From positions 1 to 46,360 of the forward strand of contig JAPKAD010000016.1 in assembly GCA_028825445.1 (NCBI GenBank): a stretch of 46,360 bases of DNA. Reading direction: 5' to 3'. Within the stretch, counting starts at the first letter, position 1; each line of letters opens with the position of its first letter. Shown here one piece after another: positions 1-8,816 of this stretch. Position numbers and translations under genes: made by a program. Origin of the DNA: Octadecabacter sp. GTDB taxonomy: Bacteria; Pseudomonadota; Alphaproteobacteria; Rhodobacterales; Rhodobacteraceae. The notes under the pieces are model-generated. The model saw only the letters and a list, made by a program, of their open reading frames with translations. It searched no databases and was not told where the DNA came from.

Positions 1-1216
1 CGTGGTCGGTAATCCGCGCCCCGTCCAGTGCCCCCAAAGCGTTTAACAGGCTGCGTGCTTCGGCCAATGCGCCTTCCGGCGGTGTGGTGAGAAACGGTAA
101 TCCATCACTACCCCAGACTGCCAGTTCAACTGCCAGACCTGTTAGATCTGCGGCTTCGATTTCAGGCGGTGGAAACGCCGCCAGTGCACCGTCCTCACCT
201 TTGGACCAAAGTTTATAGGCGACCCCTTCGGCGACCCGTCCCGCGCGGCCTGCGCGCTGTGTGGCCTCGGCACGAGTGACGCGCTCGGTGACCAGTCGTG
301 ACATGCCCGATCCATGGTCAAATCGCGCGCGACGGGATTGTCCACAATCGACCACCACGCGAATGTCTTCGATAGTCAGCGATGTTTCTGCGATCGAAGT
401 AGAAAGTACGATCTTGCGCCCCGATTTTAAAGGCGCAATCGCAGCACGTTGGTCGGAAAACGGTAACGCGCCGTACAATAACCGCACGGAACAATCGCTT
501 GGCAGTCGCGCGTCTAACCGCGATTGAACCCGATGGATTTCTCCCTCACCGGGCAAGAACACCAGTACACCACCTTGCGTTTCACTAACTGCTTGAGCCA
601 CTAAATCTGCTGCCACCGCATCAAATCGGTCTTCCTTGCGCAACGGTCTCTCCAACCAGCGGTGTTCTACTGCATAGGCATGCCCTTGGGACGTGATTGT
701 AGGAGCGTTTAACAAATCAGCCACAGGCCCTGCGTCCAAGGTTGCGGACATAACCATGATGACTAGATCAGGGCGCAGCGCCTCACGTATTTCAAGCGTC
801 AATGCCAGCCCGAGATCGGCGTTCAACGACCTTTCGTGAAATTCATCAAAGATAACTGCACCAATGCCGGTCAATTCAGGATCGCTTTGGATCATGCGGG
901 TCAAAATGCCTTCGGTCACAACCTCAATCCGAGTCTGTTTTGACACCTTAGTCTCACCGCGCATTCGGTAGCCTACCGTTTGACCTACAGACTCGCCAAG
1001 CTGTTGTGCCAAGCGCTCCGCCGCTGATCGCGTCGCCAAACGGCGTGGTTCCAGCATTACGATTCGACCTTGTACGATTCTTGCCCGCAACAGAGCTAGA
1101 GGCACCCGGGTCGTCTTACCCGCACCTGGTGGTGCTTGTAAAACCGCGCAGCCATGGACGCGCACAGCCTGCAACAAGTCTCCCAGCACTTCATCAATGG
1201 GTAATTCGTCTTTCAT
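1..1216 (-). CDS. hrpB: ATP-dependent helicase HrpB, N-terminal half (cut by window edge)
   Basis: DEAH/DExH-type superfamily 2 RNA helicase. Read on the minus strand from ATG 1216-1214, the frame is open to the window edge, about 405 residues, roughly half of the usual 800-odd for HrpB. Visible motifs: Walker A APPGAGKTTR near residues 28-37, the DEFHERSLN box (motif II, with the H typical of HrpB), MSATLDA (motif III), and the C-terminal helicase motifs STSIAETSLTI and QRAGRAGR. The bacterial role of HrpB is poorly known; the family is linked to RNA processing. It is divergent from meaB, with only 79 bases between the two start codons, so their promoters must share that space. Family assignment is firm; the C-terminal part is not visible. 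Confidence 0.95.
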   Translation of the reverse strand, partial: MKDELPIDEVLGDLLQAVRVHGCAVLQAPPGAGKTTRVPLALLRARIVQGRIVMLEPRRLATRSAAERLAQQLGESVGQTVGYRMRGETKVSKQTRIEVVTEGILTRMIQSDPELTGIGAVIFDEFHERSLNADLGLALTLEIREALRPDLVIMVMSATLDAGPVADLLNAPTITSQGHAYAVEHRWLERPLRKEDRFDAVAADLVAQAVSETQGGVLVFLPGEGEIHRVQSRLDARLPSDCSVRLLYGALPFSDQRAAIAPLKSGRKIVLSTSIAETSLTIEDIRVVVDCGQSRRARFDHGSGMSRLVTERVTRAEATQRAGRAGRVAEGVAYKLWSKGEDGALAAFPPPEIEAADLTGLAVELAVWGSDGLPFLTTPPEGALAEARSLLNALGALDGARITDH

Positions 1217-1295
1217 TTGTTCTACATCTTAGCAAAAAAACGGATGCGCAATACCTCGTCTAGACGCAGCGCCAAAGGAACACCATAAAGCAGCC

Positions 1296-2288
1296 ATGGA
1301 TATCCAAATCACAGCAGAGAAAATCCGCGCCGGTGAACGTCGGGCCTTGGCCCGTGCTATCACGTTGGTTGAAAGCACACGGCGTAATGATCGAGCTCTG
1401 TCGGCTGAATTGCTGGTCGCCGTAGGTACTGATCATCAGGCGCTACGCATTGGTCTGTCTGGTACCCCAGGGGTGGGGAAATCAACGTTTATCGAATCTT
1501 TTGGAAGAATGTTGACCGGGCAAGGGTTGCGAGTTGCTGTACTGGCTGTGGACCCAAGTTCAACACGGTCTGGGGGGTCCATTTTGGGTGATAAAACCCG
1601 CATGGACCTATTGGCACGTGATCGATTGGCGTTTATCCGACCGTCGCCGAGTCAAACCCAACTGGGCGGTGTTGCGCGACGTACCCGTGAAGCCATTGCG
1701 TTGTGTGAAGCAGCTAAATTCGATGTTGTGTTGATCGAGACGGTTGGCGTTGGTCAATCAGAAACCGCGGTTGCGGAAATGTCAGATCTATTTTTGCTCC
1801 TACTTGCGCCGGCTGGTGGTGACGAATTGCAAGGCGTTAAGCGTGGTATAATGGAAACCTGTGATATTATCCTTGTAAATAAAGCTGATGGCGATCTTAA
1901 GCCGCAAGCCATGCGCACCTGTGCAGATTATGCCAGCGCGCTGCGCCTAATGAGAAAACGCACTCAAGATCCACCCCGTGAAACACATGATTTTCCCAAG
2001 GCCTTGGCCGTGTCGGCCCTGCAAGAAGATGGAATCTCCACCGTTTGGGGCGAAATTCAAACCCTCGCTACATGGCGTAAAAATAATGGTATTTGGGACG
2101 CACGGCGCGCACGACAAGCGCGTTTCTGGTTTAAAGAAGAAGTACGTGCAGGACTGCTCTCAAAGCTTACGTCTGACAAAGCTGTGCAAGCCCAACTCGC
2201 AGTGTTAGAAGATCATGTAGCACAGGGTAAAATTCGCCCCACCCAAGCTGCTGAATTAATGATTTCCAAGCTTTTTCCACCAACATAG
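1296..2288 (+). CDS. meaB: MeaB/ArgK-type GTPase, methylmalonyl-CoA mutase chaperone
   Basis: G3E-family P-loop GTPase of 330 residues, full length for the family. Walker A GTPGVGKST lies at residues 56-64, followed by AVDPSSTRSGGSILGDKTRM and the switch region VLIETVGVGQSE; the guanine-specificity motif is NKAD. MeaB protects and reloads adenosylcobalamin-dependent methylmalonyl-CoA mutase, the last step of propionyl-CoA assimilation. Older annotations call it an arginine/ornithine transport kinase (ArgK), which is outdated. No mutase gene is in the window, but prpE about 11 kb away feeds the same pathway. The ATG start is supported by an AAAGGA stretch upstream. It is divergent from hrpB and followed after about 180 bases by rpmB. 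Confidence 0.93.
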   Translation: MDIQITAEKIRAGERRALARAITLVESTRRNDRALSAELLVAVGTDHQALRIGLSGTPGVGKSTFIESFGRMLTGQGLRVAVLAVDPSSTRSGGSILGDKTRMDLLARDRLAFIRPSPSQTQLGGVARRTREAIALCEAAKFDVVLIETVGVGQSETAVAEMSDLFLLLLAPAGGDELQGVKRGIMETCDIILVNKADGDLKPQAMRTCADYASALRLMRKRTQDPPRETHDFPKALAVSALQEDGISTVWGEIQTLATWRKNNGIWDARRARQARFWFKEEVRAGLLSKLTSDKAVQAQLAVLEDHVAQGKIRPTQAAELMISKLFPPT

Positions 2289-2395
2289 GAAAAACAAATT
2301 GATCCACCTGCTTAAACGGGCAGTACGGGTTGACTGGGGCTTGACGACGCCAAGGAATCCACTTAATTCGACTTAATGAATTCAATCCCTGCCAC

Positions 2396-2423
2396 TTGCG
2401 GGATTATGCAAGTTTGATATATT
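2396..2423 (+). promoter_or_regulatory. candidate sigma-70-type promoter of rpmB
   Basis: TTGCGG at 2396-2401 and TATATT at 2418-2423 are 16 bases apart, 46 bases before the rpmB start. A second possible pair, TTGACG (2341-2346) and TAATTC (2364-2369), lies upstream. Both are pattern matches only. Confidence 0.3.
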
Positions 2424-2469
2424 GGGTTGCGCTAAATGTTGCTGCCCCTTGATAGACAAGGAATACGCT

Positions 2470-2760
2470 ATGTCGCGCCGTTGCGAATTGACAGGAAAAG
2501 GCCCCATGTCGGGCAATAACGTCAGCCACGCTAAAAACCGTACACGCCGTCGGTTTTTGCCAAACTTGCAGGATGTGTCTTTGATGTCTGAAGCGCTGGG
2601 TCGCAGCTTTAAGTTCCGCATATCAAATGCAGCACTTCGCACAGTGGACCATCGCGGTGGTCTGGACGCGTTTTTTATAAAATCTAAAGACGCAGAACTT
2701 TCCCCGTCCGCCCTTAAAGTTAAGAAAGATATAGCAAAAGCTGCGACTATCGAAGTATAA
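2470..2760 (+). CDS. rpmB: 50S ribosomal protein L28
   Basis: 96-residue ribosomal protein of the large subunit. It begins [20 protein letters not shown], the conserved L28 N-terminus, continues with the basic [10 protein letters not shown] segment and ends in a typical alphaproteobacterial C-terminus ([10 protein letters not shown]). An in-frame ATG 48 bases upstream would add a Cys-rich extension unlike L28; ATG 2470 is preferred because it has AAGGA eight bases upstream and matches family length. It has a good intrinsic terminator directly after it, so it is probably a monocistronic unit. Confidence 0.96.
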   Translation: MSRRCELTGKGPMSGNNVSHAKNRTRRRFLPNLQDVSLMSEALGRSFKFRISNAALRTVDHRGGLDAFFIKSKDAELSPSALKVKKDIAKAATIEV

Positions 2761-2780
2761 ATTCTAAACCAACACATTTT

Positions 2781-2811
2781 AAAAGTCCGAAGCTTGTATT
2801 CGGGCTTTTTT
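2781..2811 (+). terminator. intrinsic terminator after rpmB
   Basis: Stem AAAAGTCCGAA (2781-2791) pairs with TTCGGGCTTTT (2799-2809) with one G-T pair, followed by a T run. It lies 20 bases after the rpmB stop. Confidence 0.85.
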
Positions 2812-2874
2812 GTTGTTTGCGGATGCGACCTTACAGCCCTTTAGATAGGGCTGTGCACCTGATACCAAAAAACC

Positions 2875-3210
2875 ATGATACACATACTTTCTTTGACACT
2901 TGCGCTTTTGATTGCTGTGACCTCCCAGCAGATGGCGAGTGGCTTGTCTAAAGATGCCCAAGGTCAAGTAATCTTGTGCTCGAGGCAGGGACCTGTGGTG
3001 TTATCCCAAAATGAGCAAGGTAATCCGATTGGGCCTGGTCATATATGCCCAGACTGCGCATTGACGTTGATGGCATATAATTCCACGGTAACAACAGTGA
3101 AACCAAGCCCTTTTCACATTCAAACTCTTCTGCAAACACCTTTTTTGAAACCGCAAATTCGATTTATTCTAACGTCTGTCCAGGCTCGCGACCCACCACT
3201 TTTCGTCTGA
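2875..3210 (+). CDS. small exported DUF2946-like protein, probable copper context
   Basis: 111-residue protein with a hydrophobic N-terminus (IHILSLTLALLIAVTSQQ) that looks like a signal peptide or anchor. The mature part has a single Cys (VILCSRQGPV), a short G/N/P-rich turn and a CPDC motif, the pattern of the small DUF2946-type exported proteins that accompany copper genes in Rhodobacterales (family recalled, not searched). It sits 50 bases upstream of a PCu(A)C chaperone on the same strand and is probably co-transcribed with it. A role in periplasmic copper handling, with the CxxC pair as ligand or redox pair, is an inference from context. No strong ribosome binding site is visible. Confidence 0.65.
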   Translation: MIHILSLTLALLIAVTSQQMASGLSKDAQGQVILCSRQGPVVLSQNEQGNPIGPGHICPDCALTLMAYNSTVTTVKPSPFHIQTLLQTPFLKPQIRFILTSVQARDPPLFV

Positions 3211-3260
3211 AAAAACCTCTCACCTTTACAATATCCAGATCGAACAGACAGGAACGCAAC

Positions 3261-3713
3261 ATGTCCCTCAAATTGACCTTCTTTACTGTCCTTACGTTAT
3301 TTAGCCTCGCTACACCGGCTTTGGCAGAGATTGAAATTCACGACCAATATGCTCGTTCATCCAACCCTATCACAGGTGCAGCCTTTATGTTGATCCAAAA
3401 TCACGGCGATACCGATGACAAGCTCCTTGGGGTGAATTCGGATGCGGCACAGCAAGTCGAACTTCACACTCACCTTGAAGACGAAAATGGCGTTATGCGA
3501 ATGGTACACCTTGAGGCGGGCCTTATATTACCAGCGGGCGGTGAACTTCGCCTGCAACGGGGCAGCAATCACGTTATGTTCATGGGTCTCACTGCACCTT
3601 TTGGACAAGATGATATTATTGCCATAACTTTAACATTTGAGGATGCCGGCAAGATCAATGTAAAAATACCTGTGGATATGGACCGGATGGATCATAGTGA
3701 AATGGACCATTGA
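3261..3713 (+). CDS. periplasmic copper chaperone PCu(A)C family protein
   Basis: 150 residues with a clear signal peptide (cleavage after TPALA, about residue 22), so periplasmic. PCu(A)C proteins bind Cu(I) through Met and His residues and deliver it to the Cu-A/Cu-B sites of cytochrome c oxidase. The body shows the family features: ITGAAFMLIQNHGD, the His/Met-rich [20 protein letters not shown], and SNHVMFMGL with the H-x-M pair. The C-terminal tail DMDRMDHSEMDH adds further Met/His ligands. The start has an AGGA stretch ten bases upstream. It follows the DUF2946-like gene and converges on a lipoprotein gene. Confidence 0.9.
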   Translation: MSLKLTFFTVLTLFSLATPALAEIEIHDQYARSSNPITGAAFMLIQNHGDTDDKLLGVNSDAAQQVELHTHLEDENGVMRMVHLEAGLILPAGGELRLQRGSNHVMFMGLTAPFGQDDIIAITLTFEDAGKINVKIPVDMDRMDHSEMDH

Positions 3714-3727
3714 TCAAATGTCTAAAA

Positions 3728-3763
3728 CCGCTCTGTTACTAAATTAACTCTAAAACAGAACGG
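3728..3763. terminator. possible hairpin between convergent genes
   Basis: CCGCTCTGTT (3728-3737) is nearly complementary to AACAGAACGG (3754-3763), with one mismatch and a 16-base AT-rich loop, between the convergent PCu(A)C and lipoprotein genes. There is no clean T run, so termination is only suggested by position. Confidence 0.3.
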
Positions 3764-3787
3764 ATGTCTGAATCACTGTGTGCCCGT

Positions 3788-4123
3788 TTATCCGCACCGA
3801 TTGCCCGCCGAATTCGTGAATGCGCGATAGCGTTTCCAAAATGAGCCATTGGCGGTGGTGTCGCTAGTCTTCATCTCGTTAGCATTCTCCGGATCAGCAA
3901 AGAAGTCCGCAACGCGAGTGCGATCTCGTCTTGAAAGCTCACTGTTAGCAACACTTTGAACACATTCGCATAAAGCTGGTGTAGCAGCGGAACGGTCAGC
4001 ACTCAAACACGAGCGACTGATACCGCCTGTCGCCCCGCGCGTAGATCCTAAACTGCCACGTTCTCGTCCACCTGAGCAGGCGGTTAACACGATCAAAGCT
4101 GACAAAATAACAAAACTTTTCAT
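3788..4123 (-). CDS. small conserved lipoprotein of unknown function
   Basis: 111-residue predicted lipoprotein. The N-terminus MKSFVILSALIVLTAC is a type II signal peptide with lipobox LTAC (lipidated Cys16), followed by a Gly/Arg/Ser linker. The rest has three further Cys (SRSCLSAD, ALCECVQSV) plus one near the end (NRCG) and a FWKRY block. Similar short lipoproteins are common in Rhodobacterales and are sometimes labelled arginine transporter, which nothing in this sequence supports. It is convergent with the copper chaperone gene. Function unknown. Confidence 0.75.
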   Translation of the reverse strand: MKSFVILSALIVLTACSGGRERGSLGSTRGATGGISRSCLSADRSAATPALCECVQSVANSELSRRDRTRVADFFADPENANEMKTSDTTANGSFWKRYRAFTNSAGNRCG

Positions 4124-4124
4124 A

Positions 4125-4355
4125 GTGCCTCACTGTAGTTTTTTGTTTTTAGAGCCCAATTTATTGGCAGATGATCTTCGTCGGTTTTGGAACCGCCGTC
4201 TGCGTTATGTCGCAAGTCGCACCACGTGTGAAGGGGATGAAAATCACATTTGTTGTGATGCGCTTACATCAACACCCATTAATTTGCTTAATCTTTGTGC
4301 CGCCGAAGGTTGCACTGCGCCTGAAGTGTGCCCTTCGTGCCAGTCTCGGTGTTAA
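4125..4355 (+). CDS. doubtful small Cys-rich ORF
   Basis: An open frame from GTG 4125 could encode 76 residues ending in a Cys-rich tail (CEGDENHICC, CPSCQSRC) with an Arg/Trp-rich middle (DDLRRFWNRRLRYVASR). Codon choice resembles that of real genes, but the start abuts the divergent lipoprotein start, there is no ribosome binding site and I do not recognise the family. It could be a small metal-binding protein or the remnant of a longer gene. Confidence 0.3.
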   Translation: MPHCSFLFLEPNLLADDLRRFWNRRLRYVASRTTCEGDENHICCDALTSTPINLLNLCAAEGCTAPEVCPSCQSRC

Positions 4356-4400
4356 GCTTGCGTAAAAAGAGGATCTAGCATCGTCTCAAAACCAACCACC

Positions 4401-4574
4401 ATGAACTGTGGGGACATTTATACAATCAGAATAACTAAGATACTGTGTCTTGTCATTCACAGGTTAAAAGTATTTGGCATAAAGATTTTAAGTAAGACAC
4501 AGAATAAATTCTTGCTTAATACTGAGTTTGTTGAACTCATAAAAAATTATGATGTCGAGGTTGATTGGCAGTAA
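4401..4574 (+). CDS. doubtful short ORF upstream of lepA
   Basis: ATG 4401 opens a 57-residue frame, basic in the middle (RLKVFGIKILSKTQNKF) and acidic at the end (NYDVEVDWQ). It has no convincing ribosome binding site and no recognised family. It is recorded because the 560 bases before lepA otherwise hold only this and the Cys-rich ORF; it may be a decayed gene end. Confidence 0.2.
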   Translation: MNCGDIYTIRITKILCLVIHRLKVFGIKILSKTQNKFLLNTEFVELIKNYDVEVDWQ

Positions 4575-4685
4575 TCAAGCCTTTCGTTTCAATACGGTCT
4601 AAAAATTCTGAGCTACCTAGCTAACTATTCTGTGCCACACCAAATCCCCCTCGACAATCCTCAAAAACCCCTACATATCCTCATC

Positions 4686-6482
4686 ATGACAGCACTCTCA
4701 CAAATCCGCAATTTCTCCATCGTGGCACATATTGACCACGGTAAATCCACGCTTGCCGATCGTTTGATCCAGGCCACCAACACGGTGGCGGAACGCGATA
4801 TGAAAGCCCAGATGCTCGATTCCATGGATATCGAGCGTGAGCGTGGCATCACCATTAAAGCCCAGACTGTGCGGATCAATTACACCGCCAAAAACGGTGA
4901 AGATTACGTACTCAATCTGATCGACACCCCCGGTCATGTTGATTTCGCCTACGAGGTTAGCCGTTCTATGCGAGCCGTCGAAGGCTCACTGTTAGTGGTG
5001 GACAGCACTCAAGGGGTTGAGGCACAGACCCTTGCTAATGTCTATCATGCCATCGATGCCAATCACGAAATTGTTCCTGTATTCAATAAAATAGACTTAC
5101 CTGCATCTGACGTTAGCCGCGTTGCTGAGCAAGTGGAAGATGTAATTGGCATCGATGCATCTGGCGCTATAGCGGTGTCCGCTAAAACTGGTGAAGGCAT
5201 TGTTGAGACGCTTGAGGCCATCGTCCACCAACTCCCTGCTCCTAAAGGTGATCCTGAAACGCCTCTCAGGGCAATGTTGGTGGATTCGTGGTATGATAGT
5301 TACTTGGGTGTCATTGTGTTGGTCCGCATTATTGATGGCAAGTTGCGCAAGGGTGAGAAAGTTAAATTCATTAGCAACGGCACAATCCATCACGTTGAAC
5401 GCATTGGTGTGTTCCGTCCAAAAATGGAAAACGTCGACGAGCTTGGTCCTGGCGAAATTGGCTTTATGACTGCGTCGATCAAACAGGTACGCGACACCCG
5501 TGTTGGTGACACGATCACGCATCAAAAATCCGAAGTCACTCCGCTCCCTGGCTTCAAACCTGCACAACCTGTTGTTTTCTGTGGTCTGTTCCCTGTGGAT
5601 TCCGCCCTGTTCGAAGACCTGCGCGAAGCGATCGATAAACTCGCCCTAAATGATGCGTCTTTCTCTTTTGAAATGGAATCCTCCGCCGCACTCGGCTTTG
5701 GCTTTCGTTGTGGCTTCCTTGGCCTGCTGCATCTTGAAGTGATCCGCGATCGGATTGAGCGCGAATATGATATTGACTTGATCACTACCGCGCCATCAGT
5801 AGTCTATCATGTTCACATGCGTGATAATACCATGGATGAATTGCACAATCCTGCTGACATGCCTGACATGACACTTATTAACCATATAGAAGAACCGCGC
5901 ATTAAGGCGACTATCCTTGTACCTGACGAATACTTAGGAGACGTATTAAAGCTGTGTCAAGACCGTCGTGGAATCCAATCTGACCTTACCTACGCAGGTT
6001 CACGTGCGCTTGTTGTCTATGATCTTCCGCTTAATGAAGTAGTATTCGACTTCTATGACCGTCTTAAATCTGTCACTAAAGGCTACGCGTCCTTTGACTA
6101 CACTCTCATGGGCTACCGCGAGGATGCACTTGTTAAAATGTCTGTCCTTGTTAACGATGAGCCCGTTGACGCGCTGTCAATGATGGTGCATCGCGACCGC
6201 GCAGAAGTCCGTGGCCGCGCCATGGTTGAAAAACTCAAAGACTTGATACCGCGTCACATGTTTAAAATTCCTATTCAGGCGGCCATAGGTGGTAAAGTCA
6301 TCGCTAGAGAGACTCTGTCGGCCATGCGGAAAGATGTCACTGCCAAGTGTTATGGCGGCGATGCGTCAAGAAAACGTAAACTTCTTGACAAGCAGAAGGC
6401 TGGTAAGAAAAAGATGCGCCAGTTCGGCAGCGTCAATATTCCCCAAGAAGCCTTTATAAGTGCATTGAAAATGGACAACTAA
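4686..6482 (+). CDS. lepA: elongation factor 4 (LepA), ribosomal back-translocase GTPase
   Basis: 598 residues from ATG 4686, the usual LepA length. Translation-factor GTPase that rescues or remodels stalled ribosomes. Seen in order: G1 [14 protein letters not shown], switch residues [11 protein letters not shown]3 [16 protein letters not shown]4 NKIDLP, then domains II, III and V, and the LepA-specific C-terminal domain ending [20 protein letters not shown]. An in-frame GTG 18 codons upstream (4632) gives a longer frame with a Pro-rich extension absent from the family, so ATG 4686 is chosen. Neither start has a clear Shine-Dalgarno sequence (CATATCCTCATC precedes the ATG). No intrinsic terminator is evident after the stop. 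Confidence 0.96.
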   Translation: MTALSQIRNFSIVAHIDHGKSTLADRLIQATNTVAERDMKAQMLDSMDIERERGITIKAQTVRINYTAKNGEDYVLNLIDTPGHVDFAYEVSRSMRAVEGSLLVVDSTQGVEAQTLANVYHAIDANHEIVPVFNKIDLPASDVSRVAEQVEDVIGIDASGAIAVSAKTGEGIVETLEAIVHQLPAPKGDPETPLRAMLVDSWYDSYLGVIVLVRIIDGKLRKGEKVKFISNGTIHHVERIGVFRPKMENVDELGPGEIGFMTASIKQVRDTRVGDTITHQKSEVTPLPGFKPAQPVVFCGLFPVDSALFEDLREAIDKLALNDASFSFEMESSAALGFGFRCGFLGLLHLEVIRDRIEREYDIDLITTAPSVVYHVHMRDNTMDELHNPADMPDMTLINHIEEPRIKATILVPDEYLGDVLKLCQDRRGIQSDLTYAGSRALVVYDLPLNEVVFDFYDRLKSVTKGYASFDYTLMGYREDALVKMSVLVNDEPVDALSMMVHRDRAEVRGRAMVEKLKDLIPRHMFKIPIQAAIGGKVIARETLSAMRKDVTAKCYGGDASRKRKLLDKQKAGKKKMRQFGSVNIPQEAFISALKMDN

Positions 6483-7704
6483 ATTTATCTATTTTGTGCG
6501 TTGATGAAAGACGATGGGTGGTGGCCATTGGTCTCTCACCAATTGCGTGATTACCTAAAAATAATGATTTTGGATTAGCTTCTACCACTTGATTTTTTCA
6601 GACTTATTTGACGAATTTATCATCATAAGTAATGAGTATTTATGCCAAATTGAGTATTGATAAGTATCATTATTTTAGTTTTGAATAGGTTTGCATTGGT
6701 AAAATTAAATGCAACTTTGATTGTATGGATGAAACTGGTGTTGTGACTTCATAGACTTTCAAAAGTAACATTATGCAATTAGACCAGATATTATTCTTCA
6801 GGAAAAGTCACACAATGTCATAGAAAATAATTTTGCTGCTGTTTGGTGTAATCAAATTGAGTCTGCTCTGTTTGAGGCAACGTTAGTTTCTGATAATTTG
6901 GCAGCTCTCACAGTTCATTTTCTCACCAGGCAACTGAAGACTGGAATATTAATGATGACCTCGAAGCAATTAATTGTACTGTCACTAATTAATCAAAATA
7001 TATTTTTCTTTATTTGGGCCTCATAGAAAAGAAGGATGTTTTGGCGCTTGACGTTGAGCTAAAAATTTCTTCGTTTATTTTCAGATTTGGAACTAAACTA
7101 GCTTTTCGGGCTTAAGTTTTGAAGTATTAATTTTTTAATTATCTGATATCTTTCTTGTCAAATCTTAGTTTTCATTAGTGCTGATACCTTTTCTATTTGG
7201 AGGTAAATTCGCTGGCCCCCTTTTCTCTCACAATGAAGCCATTAAAGTCGTTTTGAGAGTTGTCGCCATTTGACCCAGATCTAAGAATCACGCCCGCTCC
7301 TATGTAAAGCTCTCCCTGCGCAAGGCCTTTCGCTATGCACCAGATTGCGTTTAAGGATCTCACTATTTTTTATTTTATTTTTATTCTTATATCTAATTGT
7401 TGGTACATTATTCTGTGGGAGAATTCAGTGGTAAACATAGTCGCCGTGTTGGAAATTCAGAAATTTATTGTGGTCGCCAAGGCGATTATTGACAATTGGT
7501 CGGTTAAATTATCCTTTTGTACGATGGAATTTGCTCAGGTGGCAGTATAACTTATATCTAAGCTAAATAATGGTAACGCCATGCACTCCATTTTAGAAAT
7601 TTTGCAGGGGCTTTGGCATTGATAGTTTTCTTAAGGGCCAAGTGCCATGAACCTAAAATTTCACCACGTATTCATACCTTAGGTCTATTGTTCAAGATTG
7701 CGGT
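6483..7704. other. AT-rich gene-poor stretch after lepA
   Basis: About 1.2 kb, markedly AT-rich, with no gene that has start, ribosome binding site and plausible codon use. An open frame without a start runs on the plus strand at roughly 6780-7025 and includes NNFAAVWCNQIESALFEA; it looks like an eroded gene of unknown kind. A frame at 7335-7550 is hydrophobic low-complexity and unconvincing. The only recognisable piece is the beta-barrel-like fragment at 7193-7321. Confidence 0.6.
7193..7321 (-). pseudogene. fossil fragment of an outer-membrane beta-barrel-like protein
   Basis: On the minus strand the frame reads AQGELYIGAGVILRSGS, then NGDNSQNDFNGFIV, and stops at 7193-7195. This is the style of the mature N-terminus of small OmpA/OmpW-like barrels, an AQ cleavage end followed by Y-I-G-A-G strand pattern. 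The frame upstream lacks an ATG and a proper signal peptide, and no barrel sequence follows, so it would be a remnant. The match is by pattern only. Confidence 0.35.
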
Positions 7705-8433
7705 TTAGGTGAAAAATACCCGCAACGTTGCCTCAAATTCACGCGGTTTTTGTGCGTGCAGCCAGTGGCCTGCATCTTGCATTTTTGCAAATCGTGCCCT
7801 GGGGAATAAATTTTTGATCATAGGGCGGTATTCTGGTGTTATGTAGTCACTGTCGCCGCCAGAGAGGAACAAAGTCGGCCCAGAGAAAGAGCCTGATACG
7901 TCTGGAAATCCAATAATTTTATGCATCTCCGCCGCAAGAACATTGAGGTTCAGATTCCATTTTCGATTTTTAAGATCAAGTGATTGCAAGAGAAAATCAC
8001 GGACTTCTGGATCTAGATTCTTCGCTGCATCAGCTCGCTTTTCAACCTTACTTAGGTCCACAGCTTGCATTGCATCGATATGTTGTGATTGACTGTGTGG
8101 ATAGGCGACAGGAGCAATGTCTACGACTATCAATTTACTGATTAGATGTGGGTATTTCAGCGCCATAACCATGGCGGCCTTCCCCCCCATGGAATGGCCA
8201 ACAATAAATGTTGGTTGATCTAATAGTGCTGATAAGTCATCGGCCATATCAGTGTAACTTTGTGTTCCAAACCATGGGCTTGCACCGTGATTTCGCATAT
8301 CGGGACAGATCACGTGAAACTGGTTGGATAGCCGTTTTGAAATTACGCCCCAATTGCGCCCAGACCCAAAAAGCCCGTGTGCGATCAGTATTTTAGGTAA
8401 AGACGGATCACCATAAGTTGAGAAATTTAGCAT
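7705..8433 (-). CDS. alpha/beta-fold hydrolase (YbfF-like esterase)
   Basis: 242-residue cytoplasmic alpha/beta hydrolase. The oxyanion-hole segment HGLFGSGRNW lies at residues 19-28, the nucleophile elbow GHSMGG puts the catalytic Ser at residue 81, and the catalytic His is in AGHWLHAQKP near the C-terminus; the acid is probably the Asp in SGGDSDYITP. HGLFGSGRNW and the overall length resemble the YbfF/ABHD11 group of acyl-ester or thioester hydrolases. Substrate unknown. It stands alone, with gene-poor DNA on both sides. Confidence 0.88.
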   Translation of the reverse strand: MLNFSTYGDPSLPKILIAHGLFGSGRNWGVISKRLSNQFHVICPDMRNHGASPWFGTQSYTDMADDLSALLDQPTFIVGHSMGGKAAMVMALKYPHLISKLIVVDIAPVAYPHSQSQHIDAMQAVDLSKVEKRADAAKNLDPEVRDFLLQSLDLKNRKWNLNLNVLAAEMHKIIGFPDVSGSFSGPTLFLSGGDSDYITPEYRPMIKNLFPRARFAKMQDAGHWLHAQKPREFEATLRVFFT

Positions 8434-8552
8434 TACTTATAATAGACCAAAAAGCGGTGAATTAAAAGGGTTGGGACTGCATGCTAGAGCTGTGACCATG
8501 ACCGAGAGTCTTTCATTAGATACACTGACGAGGTGCGAAGCCTAATAGGGAA

Positions 8553-8592
8553 AAGCTTTCAAATTAAGGGCAGCACTTTTTAATGAAAGCTT
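8553..8592. repeat. inverted repeat in the 8434-8816 gap
   Basis: AAGCTTTCA (8553-8561) and TGAAAGCTT (8584-8592) are exact reverse complements separated by 22 bases; the arms can be lengthened to about 13 bases with a small bulge. No T run follows. The rest of 8434-8816 shows no gene. Confidence 0.5.
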
Positions 8593-8816
8593 GCGCACGC
8601 TGTGGGTTTGCTGCTGGGATGATCGCATTTTGAAGTGTGTTATTTGGCAAAGGCTACTATTTGATGGAGTACCTCAAACTGCGTCTGATGATTTATGAAA
8701 ATAAATTGAAAGAGGCTTATAAGTCATTAATAAATTATCTAAAAACGATCTATCTAGTTGAATGTCACAAGGCACGCATGTTTTAAATTTGCGGTACCTT
8801 CATTTCAATTTTACCC

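Noticed and set aside
5097-5567. 156-codon minus-strand open frame inside lepA
   Set aside because: Antisense to strongly conserved LepA sequence, no ribosome binding site and no family likeness; a shadow frame.
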